Assembly: GCF_001517405.1 (NCBI RefSeq) | Contig: NZ_LN907827.1 | Span: 205,769-269,768 of the forward strand | Length of the DNA: 64,000 nucleotides | From: Duffyella gerundensis | GTDB lineage: Bacteria > Pseudomonadota > Gammaproteobacteria > Enterobacterales > Enterobacteriaceae | Direction: 5' to 3' | In this document: one piece after another, positions 28,545 through 37,163 of the stretch | Layout of the letters: each line of letters begins with the position of its first letter | Position numbering within the stretch: the stretch's first letter is position 1 | Notes under the pieces: model-generated | The model's input: only the letters and a program-made list of their open reading frames with translations | Told to the model about the DNA's origin: nothing | Databases searched by the model: none | Position numbers and translations under genes: made by a program

Positions 28545-30019
28545 TTTTGATCCTCTACCATCAGGCCTGCGGTGGCTTTCGCCGAGCCGATCACGCCAGG
28601 AATACCGGCGCCGGGATGAGTGCCAGCACCCACCAGATAGAGATTGGGAATGCGGCTGTCACGGTTATGCGGGCGGAACCAGGCGCTCTGCGTCAGGATC
28701 GGCTCCACAGAGAACGCGGAACCCAGATGCGCACCCAGCTCATCGCGGAAATCAAACGGCGTAAATATGCGATGCGTCACCAGCTGATCGCGCAGGCCGG
28801 GCATATAGCGCTCTTCAAGGTATTCAAAAATGCGATCGCGCAGGCGTGGACCTTCAACGTCCCAGTCGAGATCGGCGGTGCCCAGATGCGGCACCGGTGC
28901 CAGCACGTAATAGCTGGCGCAGCCTTCAGGTGCCAGCGACGGGTCGGTAACGCAGGGCGCATGCAGATAAAGCGAGAAATCGTCGGCTAACGCGTCGCTG
29001 TTGAAGATTTCATGAATCAGCGCCTGATAGCGTGCACCAAAGCACACCGTATGGTGTGCCAGCTGCGAATGGTGGTGATTCAGGCCAAAATAGAGCACAA
29101 ACAACGAGTTGCTCATGCGTTTCTTCTTCAGGCTGGTGGCACGGCTGACGCCCACCGGATGATGGCCGAGTAACTTTTCATAGGTGTGCACCACGTCCGC
29201 ATTGGACGCCACCGCCGAAGCGGGGAAATGGCGTCCGTCCGCCAGCGTGACCGCGCTGATCTTTTCACCTTCGGTTTCCAGCCGCTCTACTTTCGCATTG
29301 AGGATCAGCTCGCCGCCCAGATCCTCAAACAGTTTAACCATGCCCTGCACCAGCGCACCGGTGCCGCCGCGTGGGAACCAGACGCCCCATTCACGCTCCA
29401 GCGCATGGATCAGCGTATAGATTGAAGAGGTCGCAAAAGGGTTGCCGCCCACCAGCAACGAATGAAACGAAAACGCCTGGCGCAGGTGCTCATCTTCGAT
29501 AAATTTCGACACCATGCTGTAGACGCTGCGCCACGCCTGCAAGCGTGCCAGCTGTGGCCCGGCGCGCATCATGTCGCGGAAAGAGAGGAACGGCACCGTG
29601 CCAAGCTTCAGGTAGCCTTCGCGGAACACCGCCTGAGAATAGGCGAGAAACTGCTGATAGCCTTCGACGTCGCGCGGATTAAACTGATGAATCTGTTCCT
29701 CAAGGCGCGGCTGGTCGTTGTCATAATTCAGCACCTTGCCATCTTCCCAGCACAGGCGATAAAACGGTTTTACCGGCATCAGCTCAACGTAGTCGGCGAG
29801 ATTTTTGCCTGCCAGGGTAAACAGCTCCTCGATGGCGCTGGGATCGGTAATCACCGTTGGGCCAGCATCAAAAATAAAGCCCTGATCTTCATAGACGTAA
29901 GCACGTCCGCCGGGCTTATCGCGCTGCTCAAGCAGCAGCGTGGGAATACCGGCGGCCTGCAGGCGAATAGCCAGGGCGAGGCCACCGAAACCGGCACCAA
30001 TTACAATATTTTTTTTCAT
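28541..30019 (-). CDS. crtI: Phytoene desaturase CrtI
   Basis: A 492-residue FAD-dependent desaturase that makes lycopene from phytoene by four desaturations. The FAD motif VIGAGFGGLALAIRLQAAG begins at residue 6, and the C-terminal carotenoid-oxidoreductase signature (NLYLVGAGTHPGAGIPGV) is at about residues 455-473. Its start shares one base with the crtY stop and its stop overlaps the crtB start, consistent with translational coupling through the operon. Confidence 0.97.
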   Translation of the reverse strand: MKKNIVIGAGFGGLALAIRLQAAGIPTLLLEQRDKPGGRAYVYEDQGFIFDAGPTVITDPSAIEELFTLAGKNLADYVELMPVKPFYRLCWEDGKVLNYDNDQPRLEEQIHQFNPRDVEGYQQFLAYSQAVFREGYLKLGTVPFLSFRDMMRAGPQLARLQAWRSVYSMVSKFIEDEHLRQAFSFHSLLVGGNPFATSSIYTLIHALEREWGVWFPRGGTGALVQGMVKLFEDLGGELILNAKVERLETEGEKISAVTLADGRHFPASAVASNADVVHTYEKLLGHHPVGVSRATSLKKKRMSNSLFVLYFGLNHHHSQLAHHTVCFGARYQALIHEIFNSDALADDFSLYLHAPCVTDPSLAPEGCASYYVLAPVPHLGTADLDWDVEGPRLRDRIFEYLEERYMPGLRDQLVTHRIFTPFDFRDELGAHLGSAFSVEPILTQSAWFRPHNRDSRIPNLYLVGAGTHPGAGIPGVIGSAKATAGLMVEDQK

Positions 30020-31185
30020 TAAAAGGCTCGCAGCCGGGGAGTTTGCTTAAGCACGGCGCGTAACGCTTCGCGCACCGGAACCGGTGGCTTACCGGTCAGA
30101 ATCCGTGCCATATCGGTTAACGTTAGCTGACCCGCGTAAAAACGGGCAATCAGCCGATCGTTGAGTCCATAAAATCGTTGCATCACCTGCCAACGCTGCT
30201 CGGGCCGTCCGGCCAGAAACAGCATGCGGTTAAGCATGCGGAAGAAGCGTTGACGGCGCCATTGATCGCCAGCAACGCCGCGGATAAGAGTAAACAGCGC
30301 GGCGTGATCGACCGCGGACTGTGCGGCAATGGTATCGGCCAGCGTGGCGGCCAGCGGCAGAGAATAGCCAGTGGTAGCGTGGAACAGTCCGGCACGCAAA
30401 CCGCTGCGTGGCTGGCCCTGCGCCTGCTGCCAGAAGGCGTCATGCTGACCCGCCAGGGTGATCGGCAGGCTGCCCTGTTCTTCACGCTGCAGGGTGCGCA
30501 GCTGCCAACCCTGGCTCAGCGCATAATCGGCGATGTTCTGTCGTGAGCGATCTGCATCCAGCGCGGAGCGGTCAATATAGTGTGTATCTTCAATCAGCAG
30601 GCTGTCTGGCGACAGCGGCAGGGTATAGACGAAGCGATAACCCTCCTGCTGATCTACCGTGGCATCCATCAATATTGGACGCACCAGACCGTGCGGCTGC
30701 GCCAGCTGCCATTCCTGGCCGACAAAGGCCTGGGAGCCAACGGCGAGGTGCGGCCCGGGCTGATAGCCACGGCCATCAATCACCGCACGTGCATGTAACG
30801 TGTCGCCACTGCGCAGCTGAACACAATCGGGTGCGACGGCCATCGCCTCGCTGTGGGTACGCAACCGATCGCCCAGCGCCGCGCTGATGACCTCGGCAAA
30901 GCGCTCGGAGGTAATACTCAGATAGCCGCCGGGCAGCGTACGATTCAGCACCGGAAAGCGCACCTCATAGCCATCCCAGCGGTGTGCAACAAAAGGCGCA
31001 AGCCAGGCATGCTGAGCCTCGCTGAGATCCTGATGATGAAAGCTCCAGGTATGGTTGCCGCCCGGTGCTGAGCCCGCTTCCAGCAATAGCACGTCGAGCT
31101 GCGGCTGGCACTGTTTAAGCCGCCAGGCAATCAGGCCGTTGGCCAGGCCGCCGCCAACCAGAATCACATCCCATATCTTATTCAT
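30019..31185 (-). CDS. crtY: Lycopene beta-cyclase CrtY
   Basis: A 388-residue flavoprotein that closes both ends of lycopene into beta-rings. The N-terminal dinucleotide fold DVILVGGGLANGLIAWRL and the internal FVYTLPLSPDSLLIEDTHY, a typical CrtY-type signature, are present. It overlaps crtX upstream by four bases (31182-31185) and shares one base with crtI downstream. Confidence 0.96.
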   Translation of the reverse strand: MNKIWDVILVGGGLANGLIAWRLKQCQPQLDVLLLEAGSAPGGNHTWSFHHQDLSEAQHAWLAPFVAHRWDGYEVRFPVLNRTLPGGYLSITSERFAEVISAALGDRLRTHSEAMAVAPDCVQLRSGDTLHARAVIDGRGYQPGPHLAVGSQAFVGQEWQLAQPHGLVRPILMDATVDQQEGYRFVYTLPLSPDSLLIEDTHYIDRSALDADRSRQNIADYALSQGWQLRTLQREEQGSLPITLAGQHDAFWQQAQGQPRSGLRAGLFHATTGYSLPLAATLADTIAAQSAVDHAALFTLIRGVAGDQWRRQRFFRMLNRMLFLAGRPEQRWQVMQRFYGLNDRLIARFYAGQLTLTDMARILTGKPPVPVREALRAVLKQTPRLRAF

Positions 31186-32456
31186 GATGCTGCCCGCTGT
31201 GGATGCTGGCCCAATGCCTGTTCAACAATCATCGCTGCTCGCTGTGCGCCGCCAGCCTGCTGCAGCGCCGGTTGCAGGGCAGACAGCCGCTGTGCAAATG
31301 CGGCATCGCTGAGCAGGCTTTGCAGGTGGCCCGCCAGCTTATCGGCGCTGGCGAAGCGCGAGACGCGACGGCCCAATCCGTGCCAGGCAACGCGCGCGGC
31401 AACGCCCGGCTGATCGAATGCGATGGGAATGGCCAAAATTGGCGTAGCGCTGGCAATGGCATCGACCACGGTATTCAATCCGCCGTGCGTGATTACCGCC
31501 TGCGCCTGCTGCAATACGCTGCGCTGATCGGCAAAATCGGTCACGAAAGTGGCACCGCTGTTTTTTAGTTGTTCACTTTGCGCCGCATCAAGGCCGCCAC
31601 AATGGGCAATCAGTAGCTGCACGTCCAGCGAACGGCAGGCGCGCGCGATGGTAGAGAAGAGGCGAAAACGATGACCCTGCAAGGTGCCCAGCGAGGCAAA
31701 AACAAAGGGGCGCTGGTTGTCGATCGGCCACGGCAACGCCAGAGGCTGGCCGCTTTTTTCTGCGCGCAGCGGGCCAACAGCATGAAAATGATCCGGTAAA
31801 GCCTGCCGGGGAAAATCGAGTTCAGGCGGCGTCTGGCTGATCTGCGCCAGCGGTGACAGACACTCATGCAGCGCATGGCGCGGCGGTAAGTTGAAGGCCT
31901 GCGCATGCTGCGCGATAACCTTGCCGTGACGGCGCATCATCCAGTCATATACGCGGCTGCTTGATTCAAACAGCTTCATCGCCCGTGGATTGGTGCCCCA
32001 GGCAAAAGGCATCACCGGCAGTGGCATGCCCGGCTCGCGATTGACCGGCAGCGCACAGGCCACCGAAACGAAAGGCAGGCCCAGCGCCTCAGCGACCAGA
32101 CCGCCCGCGGCTTCCATCTGATCCACAATCAGCCCCTCTACCGCCAGCGTGCGCAAAGCAGCGGGCAAATCGCGACACAGCATGTCGGTGGTGCGAGACA
32201 TGTCGCTGATCAGGCGGAAAATTGACAGGCCCGAAGGGTTGGCCGCAAGGCGCAGGGTTTTATCCAGGCTGCCAGGCGGATGGCTAAGGTGACCAACCGG
32301 CATAAAGCCGATGGCCGCATCGCTGAGCAGGCGGCGCGCATCCTGTTGATGAACAAAGGTAATGCGATGACCGCGGGCAATCAGCGACTGCGCCAGTGCC
32401 TGCATCGCCTGATAATGGCTGTAAAGCGGTGGTGCGATAACAGCATAATGGCTCAT
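31182..32456 (-). CDS. crtX: Zeaxanthin glucosyltransferase CrtX
   Basis: A 424-residue GT1-family enzyme that attaches glucose from UDP-glucose to both hydroxyls of zeaxanthin. The donor-binding region near residues 320-345 reads [20 protein letters not shown] with [13 protein letters not shown] after it, the bacterial equivalent of the PSPG box. The N-terminal [22 protein letters not shown] is the acceptor side. It overlaps idi by four bases (32453-32456) and crtY by four, so all three are coupled. Confidence 0.95.
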   Translation of the reverse strand: MSHYAVIAPPLYSHYQAMQALAQSLIARGHRITFVHQQDARRLLSDAAIGFMPVGHLSHPPGSLDKTLRLAANPSGLSIFRLISDMSRTTDMLCRDLPAALRTLAVEGLIVDQMEAAGGLVAEALGLPFVSVACALPVNREPGMPLPVMPFAWGTNPRAMKLFESSSRVYDWMMRRHGKVIAQHAQAFNLPPRHALHECLSPLAQISQTPPELDFPRQALPDHFHAVGPLRAEKSGQPLALPWPIDNQRPFVFASLGTLQGHRFRLFSTIARACRSLDVQLLIAHCGGLDAAQSEQLKNSGATFVTDFADQRSVLQQAQAVITHGGLNTVVDAIASATPILAIPIAFDQPGVAARVAWHGLGRRVSRFASADKLAGHLQSLLSDAAFAQRLSALQPALQQAGGAQRAAMIVEQALGQHPQRAAS

Positions 32457-33487
32457 CCGACCGGCACCAGCGACGCCTGTTTTAGCGCGGCGAGGTTCTC
32501 GCTGCCGGTACAGAAGCAGGCCACGCGCAGCTGATCGATAACCACTTGAAAATGCTCGGTTACCGCGTCGGTGGAGGTGGTAGCGCTGCCGAGTACCGCT
32601 GCGGCCTGCCCCACCAGATTGGCGCCCAGCCGGATCGCTTTTGCCGCATCAATGCCGTTGGCGATGCCGCCGGAAGCGATCAGTGGCATCTCAGGCAGGC
32701 GGGCACGAATGGCGCACAGTGCGTCTGCGGTAGGAATGCCCCAGCCGGTAAAAGCCATAGCCACGGCGCGACGGCGCGCGCTGTCGGCTCGTTCGCCCTC
32801 AACGGCCGCCCAGCTGGTGCCACCCGCGCCCGCGACGTCAAGCATGGTGACGCCCACTGCCGCCAGCCGTTCGGCTACCGCCACGGATAATCCGGCACCG
32901 ACCTCTTTGATAATCACCGGCACCGGCAACGTCGTAACCGCCTGCTCAATCGCCGTCAGCACGCCGCGCCAGTCGCGATCGCCACCGTTTTGCAACGCTT
33001 CCTGCAGAGGATTCAGATGCACAATCAGCGCATCTGCATCGATCATGGCAACGGCTTGCCGCGCATAGCTTATGCCATGCGGGCCCAGCAGCTGAGCTGC
33101 GCCGAGGTTGGCCAGTAGCGGAATATCGGGCGCTATTTTTCGCAGCTCGCTGTCCAGCCCCCAGTTCATATCGCCTTCAATGGCTACACGCTGCGAGCCG
33201 ACGCCCATCGCCAGGCCGAGCATTTGCGCCGCCTCAGCCAGATGACGGTTAATGTCACGCGCCCGGTTTGCGCCGCCGGTCATTGAGCTAATCAATATCG
33301 GTGCCTGCATCGCGCGTCCGCACAGCGACGTACTGAGATCGATGGCATCCAGATTCAGCTCCGGCAGGGCACAATGCTCGAACCGCCAGCGTTCAAACCC
33401 GGTTGTGGTCTGTTTCACAGCGCGATTGGGGTTAAGGACGATATCGAGGTGATCGTTTTTGCGTTGCAGCAGATCCGGGTCCTTCAT
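32453..33487 (-). CDS. idi: Isopentenyl-diphosphate delta-isomerase, type 2
   Basis: A 344-residue FMN- and NADPH-dependent type 2 isomerase (Fni-like), which balances IPP and DMAPP for CrtE. The N-terminal [12 protein letters not shown], the [11 protein letters not shown] segment, the phosphate-binding EVGAGLS and the FMN site [16 protein letters not shown] are all visible. It is unrelated to the type 1 Idi of E. coli. A 64-base gap separates it from crtE, the longest inside the operon. Confidence 0.95.
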   Translation of the reverse strand: MKDPDLLQRKNDHLDIVLNPNRAVKQTTTGFERWRFEHCALPELNLDAIDLSTSLCGRAMQAPILISSMTGGANRARDINRHLAEAAQMLGLAMGVGSQRVAIEGDMNWGLDSELRKIAPDIPLLANLGAAQLLGPHGISYARQAVAMIDADALIVHLNPLQEALQNGGDRDWRGVLTAIEQAVTTLPVPVIIKEVGAGLSVAVAERLAAVGVTMLDVAGAGGTSWAAVEGERADSARRRAVAMAFTGWGIPTADALCAIRARLPEMPLIASGGIANGIDAAKAIRLGANLVGQAAAVLGSATTSTDAVTEHFQVVIDQLRVACFCTGSENLAALKQASLVPVG

Positions 33488-33551
33488 TCATTCTCCGTTA
33501 GGTAAATCCTGTCGAACAAAAGGCTTTTTTGGTCAGTCGATGAGAGAAGAA

Positions 33552-34457
33552 TCAACGAAATGATGCCAGTTGCTGATTAAACCAGGCATGCATAAATTGA
33601 CGCGTTGCCACGCCGTCACGGCAGGCATAAGCAAAATGTTCATCGGCATTGCGCAGGTGTTCGTGCAGACGTTGATGCACCGCTTCGGCACCCAGCATTG
33701 CAACCAGCGTTGATTTGCCGTGGTCTTTGTTGAGATCTTTGCCCGTTCCGCTTTGGCAATCGGCCAAATCGTCGAGTAGCTGAAACGCCTGGCCTAAATC
33801 CTCAGCGAAACAGCGCAACTTCTGACGTACCGTCAGCGGTGCCTCGGCCGCAATGGCGGCCATCTGTAAGGTCGCGCCAAACAGCACGCTGGTTTTGAGA
33901 TCGTTAGCGGTAGCGATCGCTTCCGGGCTGCGCGCGTTGCTGCCTTCGTTCAGATCCAGAAACTGCCCCTGCACCAGGCCCTGCAGGCCGACGGCACCGG
34001 AAAGTTCAGCCACCGCCTGATTACGGCACTGGCTCGATAAGCCTTCTGCCGCGGCCACCACGCCAAACGCATGGCTGAGCAGCGCAACGGCGGCGAGGAT
34101 AGCGACATTCTCGCCAAACTGGCGGTGAATGGTGGGCCGACCGCGACGCAGCAGGGCATCATCCATGCAGGGAATATCGTCGAGTATCAGTGAGGCGGCG
34201 TGAATCATCTCAATGGCGCAGGCGAGATCAAGCAGGCCCTGATGAGGCGTTTCGCAGCCTAAATCGCGTGCCGCCAGAATCAACAGCAAAGGGCGAATGC
34301 GCTTGCCCGGCGCCAGTGCGCCTTCGCGCATCGCGGCGCGCACCATATCGCGTTCGCCGCCGGCGGGCAGCAATTCGTCGAGACGAACCTGTATCGCCTC
34401 GCGCAATGCCCGCAGTTCGCTTTCCTGGCTTAACAATTTTTCGGCATAGGCTGTCAT
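33552..34457 (-). CDS. crtE: Geranylgeranyl diphosphate synthase CrtE
   Basis: A 301-residue trans-prenyltransferase that extends FPP to GGPP with IPP. The first Asp-rich motif is DDIPCMDD near residue 94, and the second is DDLAD near residue 230. It is the first gene of the carotenoid operon, so its promoter and leader (34458-34773) should set pigment output. The ribosome site is weak (GGGAC). A structured element and inverted repeats lie upstream. Confidence 0.96.
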   Translation of the reverse strand: MTAYAEKLLSQESELRALREAIQVRLDELLPAGGERDMVRAAMREGALAPGKRIRPLLLILAARDLGCETPHQGLLDLACAIEMIHAASLILDDIPCMDDALLRRGRPTIHRQFGENVAILAAVALLSHAFGVVAAAEGLSSQCRNQAVAELSGAVGLQGLVQGQFLDLNEGSNARSPEAIATANDLKTSVLFGATLQMAAIAAEAPLTVRQKLRCFAEDLGQAFQLLDDLADCQSGTGKDLNKDHGKSTLVAMLGAEAVHQRLHEHLRNADEHFAYACRDGVATRQFMHAWFNQQLASFR

Positions 34458-34529
34458 GGTTGCTGTCCCGGGTTTGCCGTTAAGGCGTAATTAATTGACT
34501 ATCACCGAAGCCAGTAGCTGCATTTGATA

Positions 34530-34583
34530 CCAAACCTCGCCTGTGTCGACAGGCTGACGTAATGCCTTAACCGTCAGGTTTGG
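34530..34583 (-). promoter_or_regulatory. Three-way-junction-forming element upstream of crtE
   Basis: Three nested complementary pairs can fold together: an 8-bp closing stem (CCAAACCT 34530-34537 with AGGTTTGG 34576-34583), an internal 6-bp stem (GCCTGT 34539-34544 with ACAGGC 34549-34554, GTCG loop) and a 4-bp stem (GACG 34556-34559 with CGTC 34572-34575, 12-base loop). The element is 73 bases before the crtE start. If transcribed toward crtE it would be a cloverleaf-like leader; if not, the inverted repeats could be operators. I recognise no known riboswitch class. Confidence 0.5.
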
Positions 34584-34629
34584 CAGAAGAAACAGGTGAT
34601 TGTTGTACTCGGGCAAGACAAACTTCATC

Positions 34630-34655
34630 TTTGATAAGGTTAGATTATTATCAAA
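34630..34655. promoter_or_regulatory. Inverted repeat TTTGATAA...TTATCAAA upstream of crtE
   Basis: TTTGATAA (34630-34637) and TTATCAAA (34648-34655) form an 8-bp inverted repeat with a 10-base spacer, about 175 bases before crtE. A further TTTGATA lies at 34524-34530. The remainder of the 34458-34773 gap shows no ORF. Confidence 0.4.
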
Positions 34656-34773
34656 AATTTGCCTTTGCTGCCCGATGAAAAGCGCTGAAATCTAGCGCTA
34701 CCCGCGGTGCAATGCGGGCGGTTTAGGTCCAGGGTTCATGTGGTAGCACAGGTTGCGGTGCTTAAGCAATCAG

Positions 34774-35340
34774 CTATGAGACCAGCTGATGCAGCAGCGC
34801 CGTGACTTCCTGCACCTGCTGTGGACTCAACGCACCTTCCTGAGCAAACCTCACGGCGCCGGTTTTATCCAGTACCACCACGGTGGAACCGCCAGGCTTC
34901 AATTGCCATGCGCGCTGACCTGCACCAAGGCTGTCGACCACAAACTGCGCCCACGGCGAGGTCTTCTTACTGCTTTCGATGCTGTTACGCACAAAAATGG
35001 CGCTGCCCGGAATCGCATCATCGGTGTTAATGATGGTGGTGGTTTGATAGCGATCATGCGGCAGTTTCGCGGCAGAGATCGCTTCAATCACCGCATTATT
35101 TTCATCTTTTGCCGACATTCTGCCTGCCAGATAGAGCACCACGCGCACCTTTCCCGTCAGCTGAGCGCTGTTCCAGCGTTGATAACTCAGTTTGCCCTGC
35201 TGCTCCAGCAGTTCACCACGATCGGCAATGCCCATTGGCGAGACCCGTTCGCCGACAACAAAATTGTGCGCTGACGCGAAAAAGGGCAACAGCAGCGTAG
35301 CAACAGCCAGAGAACGGACAGAACGAACAGAAAAAAGCAT
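34774..35340 (-). CDS. ytfJ: YtfJ family periplasmic protein
   Basis: A 188-residue protein matching the YtfJ family, a thioredoxin-fold relative exported by an N-terminal signal peptide (LAVATLLLPFFASAHNF, cleavage after ASA). The central SAQLTGKVRVVLYLAGRMSAKDENN and C-terminal GSTVVVLDKTGAVRFAQEG are characteristic. No CxxC redox motif is present. I chose the ATG at 35340 because the GGAG that would be its ribosome site lies inside a 12-base upstream extension whose ATG (35352) overlaps it. The role is unknown. Confidence 0.88.
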   Translation of the reverse strand: MLFSVRSVRSLAVATLLLPFFASAHNFVVGERVSPMGIADRGELLEQQGKLSYQRWNSAQLTGKVRVVLYLAGRMSAKDENNAVIEAISAAKLPHDRYQTTTIINTDDAIPGSAIFVRNSIESSKKTSPWAQFVVDSLGAGQRAWQLKPGGSTVVVLDKTGAVRFAQEGALSPQQVQEVTALLHQLVS

Positions 35341-35774
35341 GGTTAACTCCATTTAAAGCAGGCTGCCCGCGCCTGCGTAATCGCCGCTGAGGCTGCGGCA
35401 AAAGGCGTGCTGGCTGCACGACGCGGCAGGCAGGCACACGATAATTAATCCTGTTAGTGCTTATCGTAAAAGACAGCGAAAGGCGCCCGGACTTTTACTG
35501 CTACTCACGGTAATACGTTAAGCGCACCGGCGTCACCTGAAAATAAGCATATTCATTTGTTGCAGCGCGAAAATGCGGCATGTCTCGAAAGGTTGAAAGA
35601 ATCGGCAGGAAAACGGGGATAAAGGGGGGTTGCGGAAAAAAACGGCGGGTATTATCTGCAGCACGCCGCGAAGGTAGCAAGCCGTTACAGGGCGAGAGGA
35701 TGCAGCACAGGAGAGATTGCGATGCCATCAGTGCAGGTGATGACATCGCGAATAGTCAAAGAAAGGAGGTTGGC
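35341..35774. other. Intergenic region between corA-like gene and ytfJ
   Basis: 434 bases upstream of ytfJ and downstream of the corA-like gene. There is a purine-rich stretch at 35590-35650 but no supported gene, repeat or terminator. The ytfJ promoter presumably lies in the right-hand start of this gap, but no clear boxes were found. Confidence 0.4.
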
Positions 35775-36755
35775 TTACAGCCAGCCGGAGCGTTTCAGGC
35801 CGCGGTAAAGGCAGAAACAGGCCAGCAGGGTAAAGATGACCACCGCCGGATAGCCATACAGCAGATGCAGCTCCGGCATATGATCAAAGTTCATGCCGTA
35901 CATGCTGAAGACCACGGTGGGCACCACTAAAATACCGCCCCAGCCGGAGATTTTTTTAACCACTTCGTTTTGCTGGACGGAGACCAGCGCGAGATTTACC
36001 TGCATGGCACTGGTGAGAATTTCACGCATATCTTCCGCATCGGTGACCGCATGGCGCGCATGGTCCTGGACGTCACGCAGATAGGCACGCAGCGGTTTGG
36101 GCACCAGCTCTTCATGCAGTCGAATCAGCTGTTGGCAGATATCGTCGACCGGCTGCGCAGCATTGCGCAGCGCCAGCAAATGACGACGCAGCATATAGAC
36201 GTTCTGCACCGCACTGCGATCGAACTCACTGCTGAACATGGTGGTTTCCATCTCATTGATGCGATCGCTGAGTGATGCGGTGACTTCAAGATAGTGATCG
36301 ACGATAAAATCGATGATGCAGTACATGGCGTAAGCCGGTCCTTTCGCCATCATCGCCTGATTTTCTTCAGCGCGTTTGCGCACCGGCGCATAGGTTTCTG
36401 AAGCGCCGTGACGCACGGTAATCAGAAAGTTTTTACCGGCAAAAATATGCGTTTCGCCAAAATGAATCTCGTCGCGATCGTTTTTTTGCGCGGTCTTCAG
36501 CACAATAAAAACCGAGTCGCCATATTGTTCAATTTTGGGCCGCTGGTGGGCGGTCAGCGCATCTTCAATCGCCAGATCGTGCAGCCCAAACTCCTGCTGA
36601 ATTTTCTGCATAAAGGGCTCATCAGGCTCATACAATCCCAGCCAGACATAATTGTCCGGTTCATGGATCGCCTCGCTGATATCCTCGATTTTTATCTCTT
36701 CGCCCCGTTTTCCGGCGCGATAGACGACGCTGTTTACCACCATATTTTTGCTCAC
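35775..36755 (-). CDS. CorA family divalent metal (Mg2+/Co2+) transporter
   Basis: A 326-residue CorA-like channel. The family signature YGMNFDHMPEL with the GMN selectivity triad lies between two C-terminal transmembrane helices (GILVVPTVVFSM and AVVIFTLLACFCLYRG); the preceding 270 residues form the cytosolic funnel. It is not the closest relative of E. coli corA, whose N-terminus and length differ, so I give no symbol; Zn2+ or Ni2+ cannot be excluded as cargo. It starts at GTG; ATG four codons later is possible. Upstream is a 408-base gap. Confidence 0.82.
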   Translation of the reverse strand: MSKNMVVNSVVYRAGKRGEEIKIEDISEAIHEPDNYVWLGLYEPDEPFMQKIQQEFGLHDLAIEDALTAHQRPKIEQYGDSVFIVLKTAQKNDRDEIHFGETHIFAGKNFLITVRHGASETYAPVRKRAEENQAMMAKGPAYAMYCIIDFIVDHYLEVTASLSDRINEMETTMFSSEFDRSAVQNVYMLRRHLLALRNAAQPVDDICQQLIRLHEELVPKPLRAYLRDVQDHARHAVTDAEDMREILTSAMQVNLALVSVQQNEVVKKISGWGGILVVPTVVFSMYGMNFDHMPELHLLYGYPAVVIFTLLACFCLYRGLKRSGWL

Positions 36756-37163
36756 GATAAAGTTAATCTTTTGCCAGGGTTGTTACAGATAAGCTGGATA
36801 AAGGATAGGCCAGCGCAGGAAATGCAGCGAGAGCAATATTTTGGTAAGCATTTGATTAGTGTTAGTAAGTGTAACCATAACCGCAGGGCCAGCGAAGAAG
36901 CCTGCCTGAATGCCGGTCTGCGGTCGGGCAGACATTCCTGGTCATTCAGCATTCTGCTTCACACCCCTTCTTCAGGTGTGCAGCTGGTGGGCTGCCGAAC
37001 CAGAAAAGCGCCATGATGGCTCAATACCAGCAGGCGCGAGCGGGACAAAAAATATCATTACTGCAAACGCTGGCGGCAGGGCGTTTAACTGTGGTGAAAA
37101 CGATAACGGCAGAGCCGAAGCTCTGCCGTCAGGTTATTCGCCAGGCGAACTAAAGGTGTACCG
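36756..37163. other. Gene-poor gap between the corA-like and sugar porter genes
   Basis: 408 bases. It holds the porter terminator (37107-37128) and presumably the corA-like promoter. A 46-codon frame (37013-37153) lacks a ribosome site and overlaps the terminator, so I do not call it. I see no structured leader such as a Mg2+ riboswitch. Confidence 0.4.
37107..37128 (-). terminator. Intrinsic terminator of the sugar porter gene
   Basis: On the minus strand CGGCAGAGC-TTCG-GCTCTGCCG forms a 9-bp stem closed by a very stable UUCG tetraloop, followed by TTATCGTTTTC. It lies 36 bases past the gene's stop. Confidence 0.7.

Noticed and set aside
34530..34583. A tRNA or tRNA-like gene, because of the cloverleaf-like fold upstream of crtE.
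   Set aside because: It is only 54 bases with two internal stems, and has no anticodon arm, GTTC loop or CCA end.
37013..37153. A 46-codon plus-strand frame (starting MMAQYQQARAGQK) in the corA-porter gap.
   Set aside because: No ribosome site is present, and the frame overlaps the terminator hairpin of the sugar porter gene.
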